NCBI GenBank assembly: GCA_052035955.1
Contig: JBPOHD010000007.1
Coordinates: 61,919 to 125,918, forward strand
From: JAEUNJ01 sp052035955
Lineage (GTDB): Bacteria > Pseudomonadota > Gammaproteobacteria > Burkholderiales > Rhodocyclaceae
Length of the DNA: 64,000 nt
Reading direction: 5' to 3'
Shown: piece by piece, positions 31,127-40,565 of the stretch
Position numbering within the stretch: position 1 is the stretch's first letter
Layout of the letters: each line of letters begins with the position of its first letter
Notes under the pieces: generated by a model
Database searches by the model: none
Told to the model about the DNA's origin: nothing
The model's input: only the letters and a program-made list of their open reading frames with translations
Program-made: the position numbers and the translations under genes

Positions 31127-32400
31127 GTCCGCTCGAGCACCGCCGCGTAGAACCCATCCGTTCCATGGACGTGGGGGAACAGCATCATCTCCTCCCCGCA
31201 ATCGATGCCGATGCCCTGGGCGGCCAGTATCTCCCGGGCCGACAGGCGCCTGAATTGCGGATGGCTGGCGAGGAAGGCCTCGACGATGGCCGAGTTCTCC
31301 TCTGGCAGCAGGCTGCAGGTCGCATAGACGAGCCGGCCGCCAGGTTTCAGCAGACGCGATGCGCCGGCCAGGATGTCGCCCTGCTTGCGCGACAATTCGG
31401 CGACGCTCTCCGGCGTCTGCCGCCACTTGAGGTCCGGATTTCGCCGCAGGGTGCCGAGGCCGGAACAAGGCGCATCCACCAGCACCCGGTCCACCTTGCC
31501 GCCCAGGCGCTTGATGCGGGCATCGTTCTCACCGGCGATGCAGGCGGGATGGACGTTGGACAAGCCTGCCCGCGCCACCCGGGGCTTCAGCTTGGCCAGG
31601 CGGCGGTCGGCCACGTCGAAGGCGTAGAGCCTCCCGGTCGAGCGCATCAGGGCACCCAGCAACAGGGTCTTGCCGCCCGCGCCGGCACAGAAGTCGACCA
31701 CCATCTCGCCCCGCTTCGGCGCGACCAGATGGCCAAGGAGCTGGCTGCCCTCGTCCTGGACCTCGACGACGCCCTCGAGATAGAGCGGGTGGCGCGCCAG
31801 GGCCGGCTTGCCCGCCAGGCGGATGCCCAAGGGCGCCCAGGGGCAGGGCGCACCCTCGATGCCGCCCTCGGCAAGGCGTGCCAGTACGGTTTCCCGGTCC
31901 GCCTTCAGCGGATTGATGCGCAGGTCGAGGGGGGCCGGCTGGTTGAGGCCCCGCGCCAGCGCCATGAGTTCCTCGGCATCGAGGGTGGCCGACAGGCGCT
32001 CCGCCAGCCAGTCGGGGAGGTCCGCCTGTTCGGCAATACCGAGTACCGGGTCCGGCGCCGCCTTCAGGCGGGCGAGCCATTCCGCCTGGGAAGCCGGCAG
32101 CACCTCCGCCAGCTGGCGCTGGCCGTGGCCGGCGAACCGCATCAGGGCCGCCAGGGCAAGGTGCCGGGCCGGCGGATCCTGGTCCCCGGCCGCGCGGCAG
32201 AGGGCCATGAGCGTGCGCCGGCGCCGCAGCACCGCGTAGGCAGTCTCGGCCACGAAAGCCCGTTCCCGCATCCCGAGATCCTTGCGGTCCCGGAAGAACA
32301 ACGACATCACGCCATCGGCCGGCTGGGCGAAACTCAGCATGCGCTCCAATACCGCCACGGCGGCATCGACCATCTTCGCTGTCAGTCTCGCCGCCATCAC
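31123..32400 (-). CDS. RsmB/NOP-family RNA (cytosine-C5) methyltransferase
   Basis: A 425-residue class I SAM-dependent methyltransferase of the RsmB/NOL1/NOP2 family. It has the SAM site VVDFCAGAGGKTLLLGALM, the catalytic-cysteine motif DAPCSGLGTLRRNPD and the second Cys in ATCSLLPEEN. The N-terminal region is helical like the RsmB NusB-like domain. It probably makes m5C in rRNA; the target site is not assigned, because several RsmB-like paralogues occur in this group. Overlaps with both flanking genes show tight operon packing. Confidence 0.9.
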   Translation of the reverse strand: MMAARLTAKMVDAAVAVLERMLSFAQPADGVMSLFFRDRKDLGMRERAFVAETAYAVLRRRRTLMALCRAAGDQDPPARHLALAALMRFAGHGQRQLAEVLPASQAEWLARLKAAPDPVLGIAEQADLPDWLAERLSATLDAEELMALARGLNQPAPLDLRINPLKADRETVLARLAEGGIEGAPCPWAPLGIRLAGKPALARHPLYLEGVVEVQDEGSQLLGHLVAPKRGEMVVDFCAGAGGKTLLLGALMRSTGRLYAFDVADRRLAKLKPRVARAGLSNVHPACIAGENDARIKRLGGKVDRVLVDAPCSGLGTLRRNPDLKWRQTPESVAELSRKQGDILAGASRLLKPGGRLVYATCSLLPEENSAIVEAFLASHPQFRRLSAREILAAQGIGIDCGEEMMLFPHVHGTDGFYAAVLERT

Positions 32401-33416
32401 TGCCTTCCTTTCCCTTCGCCCGGAGAGATCTCGACCTCCTCGGCGATCTGGTCGTATTGGTCACCCTTGCGATCCGTGTAGCGAATCTTCACTGGCAGTC
32501 GGGGAACAGCCACGGACAGCCATATCTCCGTCGACTCCGACCCGGAACGGGCCCGCAGGTGGAGCGCCCTCACGTCCCCGGACTTGAGAGCCACCGGCTC
32601 CTCCCCCAACACCTCGAAGCCGTAGCGCTCCAGTTTTCGGGTAGTGGCGATCGGCATCTCCACCGTACCCTCCCTGGGCGAAGCAAGGGCCATCTGGTAA
32701 ATCATCGACAGCAGGTCCTGGGTTCCCGAAGGCAAGGACGCCTCCCGAACCCCGCCGGCCGAGAACACGATACGCCCACCCTCCCAGTCGAATCGTGCCG
32801 ACTCGCTGCCGCTTCCGCGCTCGGTGCGAAACTCCCCTGGTCGCAGTCCACTCGAGGTCACGGCCCCTTCGCTGACTTGCACGACGCGGGCCGGGCGGAA
32901 CATGGAAGCGAGCCCCGTCGTCTCGGCGGCGCTGCGCAGGATGTAGGTGAAACCATCCTGCCGCCACTCATGGACCGATTGCCCGACCACGAACCCCTGG
33001 TCGCCCCGGGTCACCAGGAAGCGGATTCGTCCCTTGCCCGGGAGGTCTATCGCCATGGGCTGGGGTGCGGCGACCAAGGGAGGAGCCGGTGCTGCGGGCG
33101 TTTCGGCGACAGGGGTGGCGGCTTCCGCCGGACGGTCCTCCACCCCGGTGGGCGACGGAACGGGCACGGCCGCACCGGGGCCGGCCGCTGCCGGACGGGG
33201 TGAATTTCTCCCGGCCGAATTCCGCCGGTCGGGCGGAGGCGGCGCCTCGGTCTTCGGCACGGGCTTCGGCCGCGAGGCGAGGTAGGCCTCCAGGCCCGCC
33301 GGTTCCGGAAGAGGCTCGAGATTGGGCAGGCCCCATCCCGGCGCGCCGATCACGGCCGCATGGATCAGCACGGATACTCCGACGGCCGTCGCGAATCCCC
33401 GTCGGCGCGGGTCCAT
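32397..33416 (-). CDS. DUF3108 domain protein with TonB-like N-terminus
   Basis: A 339-residue protein. An N-terminal helix (GFATAVGVSVLIHAAVIG) is followed by a long Pro/Ala-rich linker (about residues 30-120), then a DUF3108 domain with WRQDGFTYILRSAAETTGLASMF and IPVSATTR-like segments. The anchor-plus-proline layout resembles TonB/TolA-type periplasm-spanning proteins, but the C-terminus is not TonB. Function unknown. It lies one base from purN and overlaps the methyltransferase gene by four bases. Confidence 0.82.
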   Translation of the reverse strand: MDPRRRGFATAVGVSVLIHAAVIGAPGWGLPNLEPLPEPAGLEAYLASRPKPVPKTEAPPPPDRRNSAGRNSPRPAAAGPGAAVPVPSPTGVEDRPAEAATPVAETPAAPAPPLVAAPQPMAIDLPGKGRIRFLVTRGDQGFVVGQSVHEWRQDGFTYILRSAAETTGLASMFRPARVVQVSEGAVTSSGLRPGEFRTERGSGSESARFDWEGGRIVFSAGGVREASLPSGTQDLLSMIYQMALASPREGTVEMPIATTRKLERYGFEVLGEEPVALKSGDVRALHLRARSGSESTEIWLSVAVPRLPVKIRYTDRKGDQYDQIAEEVEISPGEGKGRQ

Positions 33417-33417
33417 G

Positions 33418-34059
33418 TCAATCGGTCCATGGAACGATCAGTGCCGCGGCGGCGTCGGGGCGGGTCGCCCCGCGCAGGACGGCCCGCCCGGCGGAATCCA
33501 GGCCCAGGCGACCTTCCAGGAACCAGCGGGCGGCGAGGGGATAGATCACGTGCTCGCGGGCCAGCACCCGCGCCGCCAGGGTATCCGCATCATCCCCGTC
33601 GAGTACCGGCACGGCAGCCTGGACCACGATGGGCCCCGCGTCCAGCGTCGGGGTGACGAAATGCACCGTGCATCCGTGGATGCGCACCCCGGCGGCCAGG
33701 GCCCGGGAATGGGTGTCGAGTCCCGGGAAGGCCGGCAGCAGCGAAGGGTGGATGTTGAGCATGCGTCCGGCGTAGCGCTCGACGAAGCCGTCGCCCAGGA
33801 TGCGCATGAATCCAGCCAGCATGACGAGGTCCGCGCCATGGGCCTCCAGTTCGGCGGCGATCGCCGCCTCGAAGGCATCCCGGCCGGCATGGGCCTTGCG
33901 GTCCACCACGACGGTCGGAACCCCCCGCTCGCGGGCAATGCCGAGGCCGACGGCGCCGGGCCGGTCGGCGATGACGATTGCCGCCCGGCCCGGAAGGCCC
34001 GCGTCGAGCAGGGCCTGCATGTTGCTGCCGCGGCCGGAGATGAGGATCGCGTAGTTCAT
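33418..34059 (-). CDS. purN: Phosphoribosylglycinamide formyltransferase
   Basis: A 213-residue GAR transformylase, the third step of purine synthesis, using 10-formyl-tetrahydrofolate. Signatures: ILISGRGSNMQALLDA, LAGFMRILG, the catalytic HPSLLPAFPGLDTH, and DAGPIVVQAAVPV. It overlaps the upstream lipoprotein gene by four bases. The other purine gene in the window, purM, is at 43536, so the pathway is split. Confidence 0.95.
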   Translation of the reverse strand: MNYAILISGRGSNMQALLDAGLPGRAAIVIADRPGAVGLGIARERGVPTVVVDRKAHAGRDAFEAAIAAELEAHGADLVMLAGFMRILGDGFVERYAGRMLNIHPSLLPAFPGLDTHSRALAAGVRIHGCTVHFVTPTLDAGPIVVQAAVPVLDGDDADTLAARVLAREHVIYPLAARWFLEGRLGLDSAGRAVLRGATRPDAAAALIVPWTD

Positions 34060-34796
34060 TTGAGGGCGGGCACCGGAAGGAATACGGCGGTCGCCAGCGT
34101 CTGCAGCACCTTGACCACGGTACGGCGTGTCTTGTCCTCCATGATCCGGGACAGGGTCTCCAGGTTGGCGATCAGCTTGCCGAATTCCCGCTCGAAGCTA
34201 AGGTTGGGCACCGGGGCCATCTCGTTGGACAACAGAAGGAGCGCGCCGTCGGCGCCGCGGCTGGCGGCCAGTTTCCACGCCGCCACTTCGACGTTGCGGG
34301 CCGCGTTGTAAAGCTTCTGGGGATCCAGGTCGTCGATCACGAAAAACTCGGCCTTCTCGTTGAAAGCGGCATGCACCATGCCCCCGAGGCCGCCGATCAG
34401 GGCCGCCACCCGATCGCCGCGAAAATCCTCCGCGAAGGCCAGGCGGACGGCATCGATCCCGGTGCGGCCGTCCAGTTCCGGCAGGCGCCAGGCCAGCCGC
34501 GGGTCGAAGAGCCGGTCCCGCGCCGTTTCGAGGCTGGCTGCCCCGCCCTTGCGCCACTCCCGCGGGTTGCGCTTGTACAGCTTGTCCGCCAGGACGTGAA
34601 GGCTGCGGAAGACTTCCTGCCGATGGGATTCGGCAACCCGGTCGATGTCGGTCTTGGCCAGTTGCCCGGGATCGAAAGTCGTTTCCGTCCGACCGTCCGG
34701 TTGGCGGGCGGTCCCGCAACCGGCCACCGCGACCGACAGAGCCATCGCTGCAAAACCGACCGACCGGACCACTGAGAAATTCGGCCAGATGCCCAT
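34056..34796 (-). CDS. Putative lipoprotein of unknown function
   Basis: A 246-residue protein with a hydrophobic leader and a lipobox-like VAVAGCGT (Cys27), so it is probably lipidated. The mature part is helical and charged, with YKRNPREWRKGG and a Gly-rich segment (ALIGGLGGMVHAAF). I do not recognise a named domain. It heads the purN-containing operon, with four-base overlap. Confidence 0.75.
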   Translation of the reverse strand: MGIWPNFSVVRSVGFAAMALSVAVAGCGTARQPDGRTETTFDPGQLAKTDIDRVAESHRQEVFRSLHVLADKLYKRNPREWRKGGAASLETARDRLFDPRLAWRLPELDGRTGIDAVRLAFAEDFRGDRVAALIGGLGGMVHAAFNEKAEFFVIDDLDPQKLYNAARNVEVAAWKLAASRGADGALLLLSNEMAPVPNLSFEREFGKLIANLETLSRIMEDKTRRTVVKVLQTLATAVFLPVPALK

Positions 34797-34833
34797 GTCG
34801 CATCTTAGCCGAAACCTCGATTTCGCCTCTAAC

Positions 34834-35490
34834 TTACTGTTTAGGCTTCAGTTTGTGACTGAATGCCGTCAGCACCACCGGGATGAGGGATAGGCCGATG
34901 ATGCCGACCACCAACAGGGACAGGTTCTGCCGGATCACCGGAATGTTGCCAAACCAGTAGCCACCCAGGGTCAGGGAGAACACCCACAGGACGGCGCCGA
35001 GGAGGTCGAAGGCGAAGTAGCGCCGGTAGTCCATGGCACCGACACCGGCCACGAAGGGCGCGAAGGTGCGCACCAGCGGCAGGAAGCGGGCCACCACCAT
35101 GGTCTTGCCCCCGTGCCGCTCGTAAAACGCGTGGGTCTTCTCGAAGGCCGCCCGGTTGAAGAAGCGGGAGTCCTCCCAGTGGAAGACCCGGGGCCCGATC
35201 CAGCGTCCTATCCAGTAGTTGGTATTGTCGCCGAGCACCGCCGCCGCCATCAGCACGGCGATCAGGGTCCAGATATCGAAACCCACCTCGGGCCCGACGG
35301 TCGCCGCCAGGGTGCCGGCGACGAAGAGCAACGAGTCGCCGGGGAGGAAGGGCGTCACCACCAGGCCGGTCTCGCAGAAGACGATGAGAAAGAGGATGCC
35401 GAACACCCAGGAGCCGTACTGGCCCAGGAGCATGGCCAGATACTTGTCCAGGTGCAGGACGATGTCGATGAACTGGGCGATCAGTTCCAA
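34834..35490 (-). CDS. DedA-family (VTT domain) membrane protein
   Basis: A 218-residue inner-membrane protein of the DedA/SNARE-associated family. Motifs: FCETGLVVTPFLPGDSLLFVAG near residue 40, GDNTNYWIGRWIG, and the basic FLPLVRTFAPFVAGVGAMDYRRY. DedA proteins are lipid carriers or flippases (some for undecaprenyl phosphate) needed for envelope homeostasis. It is divergent from mutL. Confidence 0.93.
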   Translation of the reverse strand: MELIAQFIDIVLHLDKYLAMLLGQYGSWVFGILFLIVFCETGLVVTPFLPGDSLLFVAGTLAATVGPEVGFDIWTLIAVLMAAAVLGDNTNYWIGRWIGPRVFHWEDSRFFNRAAFEKTHAFYERHGGKTMVVARFLPLVRTFAPFVAGVGAMDYRRYFAFDLLGAVLWVFSLTLGGYWFGNIPVIRQNLSLLVVGIIGLSLIPVVLTAFSHKLKPKQ

Positions 35491-35613
35491 GGTGGAATCC
35501 TTGGCGGCGGCGGAAGAAGGGCGCGTAGTCTAACCGATCGCCCCGCCGCGGCTTCCGGCGCGCCGGGCAGTGGATGCCAACCAGCGCACGGCGGGGCGCC
35601 GTTTCCCGCTCGC

Positions 35614-35626
35614 TATAATCGGCCGA
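35614..35626 (+). promoter_or_regulatory. TATAAT immediately before mutL start
   Basis: A perfect TATAAT at 35614-35619 lies six bases before the mutL ATG. No Shine-Dalgarno sequence is in between and no good -35 lies upstream. If it is the -10, the mRNA would start at or next to the A of the ATG. Confidence 0.35.
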
Positions 35627-37410
35627 TGCCACGCATCCACGCCCTTCCCGACCAGTTGATCAGCCAGATTGCGGCCGGCGAGGTGGTCGAACGCCCGGCT
35701 TCGGTCCTGAAGGAACTGGTGGAGAACAGCCTGGACGCCGGCGCCACGCGCGTCGACGTGCAACTGGAGGAAGGCGGTGTCCGCCTGCTGCGCGTCGCCG
35801 ACGACGGTAACGGCATAGAGGCGGAGGATCTGGCCCTGGCCCTGGCCCGCCATGCCACCAGCAAGATCGCCACCCTGGACGACCTGGAACACGTGGCGAG
35901 CTTCGGTTTCCGCGGCGAAGCCCTTGCCTCCATCGCCAGCGTCGCTCGCCTCGACCTGGTGAGCCGGGCCCGGGGCTCCTCCCATGCCTGGCGCCAGCGC
36001 AACGACCGGCCACGACCGGAACCGGCGGCCCTCGGCGCCGGGACCGTCGTCGAAGTGGCCGACCTTTACTTCAACACGCCTGCCCGGCGCAAGTTCCTGC
36101 GCACCGCCGCGACCGAGGCCGCCCATTGCCTGGAGGCGCTGCGCCGCATCGCCCTGGCCCGTCCCGACGTCGCCTTCAGCCTGCGCCACAACGGCGCCGA
36201 GCGCTTGCGCCTGGCCGCCGGTGGCGCGCAGCAGCGGCTGCGCGACATCCTGGGGGGCGAACTGGCCGACCAGGCCCGCCGCATGGTTGAAGCCGCGGGC
36301 GACCTGCGCCTGTCGGGCTGGGTCGCCCTGCCGGCCCAGGCGGCGGCCAACCGCGACAGCCAGTACCTGTTCGTGAACGGCCGCTTCGTGCGCGACAAGG
36401 TCCTCGCCCACGCGGTCCGCGAAGCCTATGCGGACGTGCTGCACGGCAGCCGGCATCCGGCTTACGTGCTGTTCCTCGACCTGGACCCGGCCGGGGTGGA
36501 TGTGAACGTGCACCCCGCGAAGACGGAAGTGCGCTTCCGCGAGAGCCGGTCCATCCACCAGTTCGTCTTCCGCGCCGTCGAACGGGCCCTCGCCGCACCG
36601 CTGGCCGGGGTGCAGCCGGACCGGTCGTTCGCCGCCGAGCCCCCGTCCACATTCACGTCCCATGACCGGGGATCGGCCGTGGGCTATCCGCGCCAGGGAG
36701 CCCTCGCCGTCCGGGAGCCGGACGCCTCGGCCTACCTTGCCTTCGCGGCGAGCGCGCACCCCGCCCGGACGGCGCCCGATGGAGCCCCGTCGGCATCCCC
36801 GCCAGGTGAAGCACCCGACTCCGCGATGCCGCTCCTTGGCTACGCCCTGGCCCAATTGCACGGCATCTACATCCTGGCCCAGAACACCGGTGGAATGGTG
36901 CTGGTGGACATGCACGCCGCCCACGAACGCATCCTCTACGAACGCTTGAAGTCGGCCGCCGACGGCGGGCCGCTCCCGGTCCAGCCCTTGCTCATTCCCG
37001 CCCTGCTCGATGTCTCTGACCTGGACATGGCGACGGCCGAGGAGCAAGGCGAAGCCCTGGCGGCACTGGGCTTCGAGGTCGGCATCGCCGGTCCGGCGCA
37101 GCTGGCCGTGCGCAGCGTGCCGGCCCCGCTGGCTGCCGGCGACGTCGCCGCCCTCGTGCGGGCCCTGCTCGCCGACCTGCGCCAGCATCCCGCCACCCGC
37201 GTCCTGCAGGGCCGCCGCGACGAGTTGCTCGCCACCATGGCCTGTCACGGGGCCGTGCGGGCGCACCGCCTGCTGACCCTGCCGGAAATGAACGCGCTGC
37301 TGCGCGACATGGAAAAGACCCTGCGCGCCGACCAGTGCAACCACGGCCGGCCCACCTGGGTTCAGCTCTCGCTGGAGGATCTCGACCGGTTGTTCCTGCG
37401 CGGCCGCTGA
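35626..37410 (+). CDS. mutL: DNA mismatch repair protein MutL
   Basis: A 594-residue GHKL ATPase that links MutS mismatch recognition to strand incision. The N-terminal ATPase has ISQIAAGEVVERPASVLKEL, NSLDAGA, DDGNGIE and GFRGEALASI. A Pro-rich linker spans about residues 340-400, and the C-terminal dimerisation domain runs to the end. No DQHAx2Ex4E endonuclease motif is evident (DMHAAHERILYER instead), and a mutH-dependent or other incision route is not visible. The ATG at 35626 fits all homologues. Its last 49 bases overlap the convergent rlmJ frame. Confidence 0.96.
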   Translation: MPRIHALPDQLISQIAAGEVVERPASVLKELVENSLDAGATRVDVQLEEGGVRLLRVADDGNGIEAEDLALALARHATSKIATLDDLEHVASFGFRGEALASIASVARLDLVSRARGSSHAWRQRNDRPRPEPAALGAGTVVEVADLYFNTPARRKFLRTAATEAAHCLEALRRIALARPDVAFSLRHNGAERLRLAAGGAQQRLRDILGGELADQARRMVEAAGDLRLSGWVALPAQAAANRDSQYLFVNGRFVRDKVLAHAVREAYADVLHGSRHPAYVLFLDLDPAGVDVNVHPAKTEVRFRESRSIHQFVFRAVERALAAPLAGVQPDRSFAAEPPSTFTSHDRGSAVGYPRQGALAVREPDASAYLAFAASAHPARTAPDGAPSASPPGEAPDSAMPLLGYALAQLHGIYILAQNTGGMVLVDMHAAHERILYERLKSAADGGPLPVQPLLIPALLDVSDLDMATAEEQGEALAALGFEVGIAGPAQLAVRSVPAPLAAGDVAALVRALLADLRQHPATRVLQGRRDELLATMACHGAVRAHRLLTLPEMNALLRDMEKTLRADQCNHGRPTWVQLSLEDLDRLFLRGR

Positions 37411-38333
37411 GCCGGAGCCGCCGAGGCCGGGGAGGCAGCGCGCGCGCCCGGGCCGGTCGGCCGCGCCGGCGAACCGGCCGTCGCATCCCCCGTCTCGACC
37501 CGCCAGGACGCGGTCTCGTCCCTGGCCAGCAGGCCCGTCAGGGCCGGCAAGGTCTCGCGCAGCGTCTTTGCCAGGGTCCAGGGGGGATTGGCGACATAGA
37601 GCCCGCTGCCGTGCATGCCATAGCCGTCGGCGGCCGGTGCCTGCACGGTGAGTTGCACGTCCAGCCAGTCGGCCGGCAACCGGCGCAGCTTCAGCGGCAG
37701 TTGGGTGGCGTCGCCCCGGGACAGGATCGGGTACCAGACGCAGAAGGTCCCGGTGGCGAACCGGGCCAGCCCCTCCTTGACCGCCATGACGACCCGCAGG
37801 TAGTCCCGCTTGTCCTCGTAGGCAGGGTCGATCAGGACCAGCCCGCGACGCGGCGGCGGCGGCAGGACCGCCTTCAGGGCCAGGAATCCGTCCGCCTTGG
37901 CCAGCCCATAGCGCCTGTCCTGCCCGGGAAAGTATTCGGCCAGGTGGCCCGCCAGCAGGTCGATGTCGCTGCCGTGCAGTTCGAAGAGGCGCAGCCGGTC
38001 GACCGGCCGCATCATCCGCAAGGCCAGGAAGGGCGAGCCCGGGTAGCGGACCAGCCGGCCGGAGGGATTGAGGTCCCGGACCCTGGCCACGTAGGCGGCC
38101 AGCGGCGGCGGCAGGTCGTCCCGGTTCCATAGCCGGGAGATTCCGTCGGCATGCTCCGCGTTCTTCGTGGCATGGCCGCGGGTGAGGTCGTAGAGCCCTG
38201 CGCCGGCATGGGTGTCCATCACCCAGTAGGGCTTGTCCTTGCGGTTTAGGTAGTCGAGCAGTTCCAGGAGCACCAGGTGCTTGAGGACATCGGCATGATT
38301 GCCGGCATGGAAGGCGTGGCGGTAGCTGAGCAT
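37362..38333 (-). CDS. rlmJ: 23S rRNA (adenine2030-N6)-methyltransferase
   Basis: A 323-residue enzyme matching RlmJ (MLSYRHAFHAGNHADVLKHL, MDTHAGAGLYDL, the NPPY-type catalytic motif region LVLIDPAYEDKRDY, and GLYVANPPWTL). It methylates A2030 of 23S rRNA. Canonical RlmJ is about 280 residues; here about 40 extra residues, rich in Arg/Ser/Ala/Pro, form a C-terminal tail that crosses into the antisense of mutL. That tail is probably disordered. Confidence 0.93.
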   Translation of the reverse strand: MLSYRHAFHAGNHADVLKHLVLLELLDYLNRKDKPYWVMDTHAGAGLYDLTRGHATKNAEHADGISRLWNRDDLPPPLAAYVARVRDLNPSGRLVRYPGSPFLALRMMRPVDRLRLFELHGSDIDLLAGHLAEYFPGQDRRYGLAKADGFLALKAVLPPPPRRGLVLIDPAYEDKRDYLRVVMAVKEGLARFATGTFCVWYPILSRGDATQLPLKLRRLPADWLDVQLTVQAPAADGYGMHGSGLYVANPPWTLAKTLRETLPALTGLLARDETASWRVETGDATAGSPARPTGPGARAASPASAAPAQRPRRNNRSRSSSES

Positions 38334-38404
38334 GGCGGGGCGAACGTTATCACGGCCGCGAACCCGCCGGGGGGCGGGCCGGCCGCGCCGGTAGAATGGC
38401 GCCC

Positions 38405-39280
38405 ATGGGAAACTTCCGCAAGGCACCGCCACCCGTGACGCCGGCAACCCCCGCCGGCCAGTCGAAACCGCGTTCCGTGTGGCCGGAACGGCCGCCCGCG
38501 CGGGCAACGGACCGTCCGTCGCCGACTCTGCCCCCGGCGGCGGCGCAGCCCGCGTCCGAGGGTGTCCGGGTCTCCAAGCTCATGGCCGAGCGCGGCCTCT
38601 GCTCGCGGCGGGAGGCGGACGCCTTCATCGAGCGCGGCCTGGTCTTCGTGAACGGTGAGCGGGTGACGGAACTCGGCACCCGGGCCCCGCCGGACGCCGT
38701 GATCAAGCTCGCCGCCGAAGGGCGGGCCAGCCAGGCCCGGCAGGCCACCATCCTGCTCCACAAGCCGGTCGGCTTCGTCTCCGGGCAGGCCGAGGAGGGC
38801 CACAAGCCGGCCGTCACCCTGGTGGTGCCGGGCAACCAGCAGACCAGCGACCCCCGCCGCTTCGACCCGGGCCACCTGCGCGGCTTGGCGCCGGCCGGCC
38901 GCCTGGACATCGATTCCACGGGCCTGCTGGTCCTGACCCAGGACGGCCGGGTTGCCCGCCAGCTGATCGGCGAGGACTCGGACGTCGAGAAGGAGTACCT
39001 CGTCCGCGTCGAGGGCCGGCTCGACGAGCAGGGCCTCGCCCTGCTCGGCCACGGCCTTTCCCTCGACGGCAAGGCGCTGCGCCCGGCCCGGGTCGCCTGG
39101 GCGAATCCGGACCAGTTGCGATTCATCCTCAAGGAAGGGAAGAAGCGGCAGATCCGCCGCATGTGCGAACTGGTCGGCCTCAAGGTCACCGGCCTGAAGC
39201 GGGTGCGCATCGGCGGGGTGCGCCTGGGCGACCTGCCCCAGGGCAAGTGGCGCTACCTGCGCGAGGACGAGAAGTTCTAG
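38405..39280 (+). CDS. RsuA/RluB/E/F-family pseudouridine synthase
   Basis: A 291-residue rRNA pseudouridine synthase. A Pro/Ala-rich leader of about 55 residues precedes an S4 RNA-binding domain (RVSKLMAERGLCSRREADAFIERGLVFVNG). The catalytic domain has GRLDIDSTGLLVLTQDG (catalytic Asp in RLDIDSTG), and the C-terminal EGKKRQIRRMCELVGLKV motif is most RluF-like. The precise rRNA site is inferred only. Two Met codons compete (38396 and 38405). TAGAAT overlaps the first one, so the second is preferred. Confidence 0.87.
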   Translation: MGNFRKAPPPVTPATPAGQSKPRSVWPERPPARATDRPSPTLPPAAAQPASEGVRVSKLMAERGLCSRREADAFIERGLVFVNGERVTELGTRAPPDAVIKLAAEGRASQARQATILLHKPVGFVSGQAEEGHKPAVTLVVPGNQQTSDPRRFDPGHLRGLAPAGRLDIDSTGLLVLTQDGRVARQLIGEDSDVEKEYLVRVEGRLDEQGLALLGHGLSLDGKALRPARVAWANPDQLRFILKEGKKRQIRRMCELVGLKVTGLKRVRIGGVRLGDLPQGKWRYLREDEKF

Positions 39281-39283
39281 CCG

Positions 39284-40546
39284 CTATCCGGCGCCGCGCA
39301 GCCAGGCCAGGGCACCCTGCCCGGCCGCCCGGCCGCTGGCCAGGCAGCCGGTGAGAAGGTAGCCGCCGGTCGGCGCCTCCCAGTCCAGCATCTCGCCGGC
39401 GCAGAACACGCCGGGCAATTCCGTCAGCATGAGCCCGGCGTCCACCCGCTCGAAGGCGACGCCACCGGCGCTGCTGATCGCCTCGTGCAGGGGCCGTGGC
39501 GCGGCCAAACGCAGCGGCAGGCCCTTGATGCCTGCCGTGAGCCGCTCCGGCTCGGCAAAGGTTTCCGGCGGCAGGCACTCCCGGAGCAGGGCCGACTTCA
39601 CTCCCCGCAGCCCCAGGCGGCTCTGCAGATGGCTGGCAAGCGACCGCGAGCCGCGTGGATGGGCCACCTCCCCCAGCACCTGCTCCGCGCTCCGCCCGGG
39701 CAGCAGGTCCAGGTGCAGCAGGGCGGAGCCCTCGGCGGCGATCCGGTCGCGCAAGGCCGCGGACAGCGCATAAACCGGCCCGCCCTCGAGACCGGCCTCG
39801 GTGATCACGATGTCGCCCGGTCGACACGTCCGGGTCCCGTCCGTACCCTGGTGGCAGGCGACGACGGTCTTCAGCGGCTGGCCGGCGAAGCGGGCGCGGA
39901 AATGCTCGCTCCAGCCGACCCCTCCCGGGCCCCCTGCCGCCACGTCGAAGCCGCAGTTGGCGGGGCGCAGTTCGGCGACCGGGACGCCGCGCCCGCGCAG
40001 GAGGGGAACCCACGCGCCGTCCGAACCCAGCTTCGGCCAACTGCCGCCGCCGAGCGCCAGCAGCGTGGCCGCCGCCGCCACTGCAACCTCGCCGGCCGGG
40101 GTGGCGAAGCGCAGGGAACCGTCCGCGTTCCAGCCCAGCCACCGGTGCCGGACGTGGAAGCGGACGCCCATCCCGCGCAGGCGATGGAGCCAGGCCCGCA
40201 GCAGGGGTGCCGCCTTCATGCCCTCGGGAAACACGCGGCCGGACGAGCCGACGAAGGTCGGAACGCCCAGGTCGTGGATCCAGGCCCGCAAGGCCTCCGG
40301 CCCGAAAGCTCCCAGCAGCGGGGCGAAGCGATCGGCACGCAGTCCGTAGCGCGACAGGAACAGGTCCGGCGGCTCGGAATGGGTGATGTTCATGCCGCCC
40401 TTGCCCGCCATCAGGAACTTGCGGCCCACCGACGGCATGGCGTCGAAAACCTCGACCCGGATGCCTGCCGAGGCCAGCACCTCGGCGGCCATCAGGCCGG
40501 CGGGGCCGCCGCCGACCACCGCCGCCGGAGTTCCTGCCGCCGTCAT
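39284..40546 (-). CDS. HI0933/TIGR03862-type flavoprotein
   Basis: A 420-residue FAD-dependent oxidoreductase (BaiN/HI0933-like). FAD motifs are AAVVGGGPAGLMAAEVLA, GRKFLMAGKGGMNITHSE and C-terminal GVFCAGEMLDWEAPTGGYLLTGCLASG. It belongs to the long, TIGR03862-like subgroup. The physiological substrate is unknown. It converges with the pseudouridine synthase gene, only three bases apart. Confidence 0.88.
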   Translation of the reverse strand: MTAAGTPAAVVGGGPAGLMAAEVLASAGIRVEVFDAMPSVGRKFLMAGKGGMNITHSEPPDLFLSRYGLRADRFAPLLGAFGPEALRAWIHDLGVPTFVGSSGRVFPEGMKAAPLLRAWLHRLRGMGVRFHVRHRWLGWNADGSLRFATPAGEVAVAAAATLLALGGGSWPKLGSDGAWVPLLRGRGVPVAELRPANCGFDVAAGGPGGVGWSEHFRARFAGQPLKTVVACHQGTDGTRTCRPGDIVITEAGLEGGPVYALSAALRDRIAAEGSALLHLDLLPGRSAEQVLGEVAHPRGSRSLASHLQSRLGLRGVKSALLRECLPPETFAEPERLTAGIKGLPLRLAAPRPLHEAISSAGGVAFERVDAGLMLTELPGVFCAGEMLDWEAPTGGYLLTGCLASGRAAGQGALAWLRGAG

Positions 40547-40565
40547 CGGGACCGGGGAAAGACGT

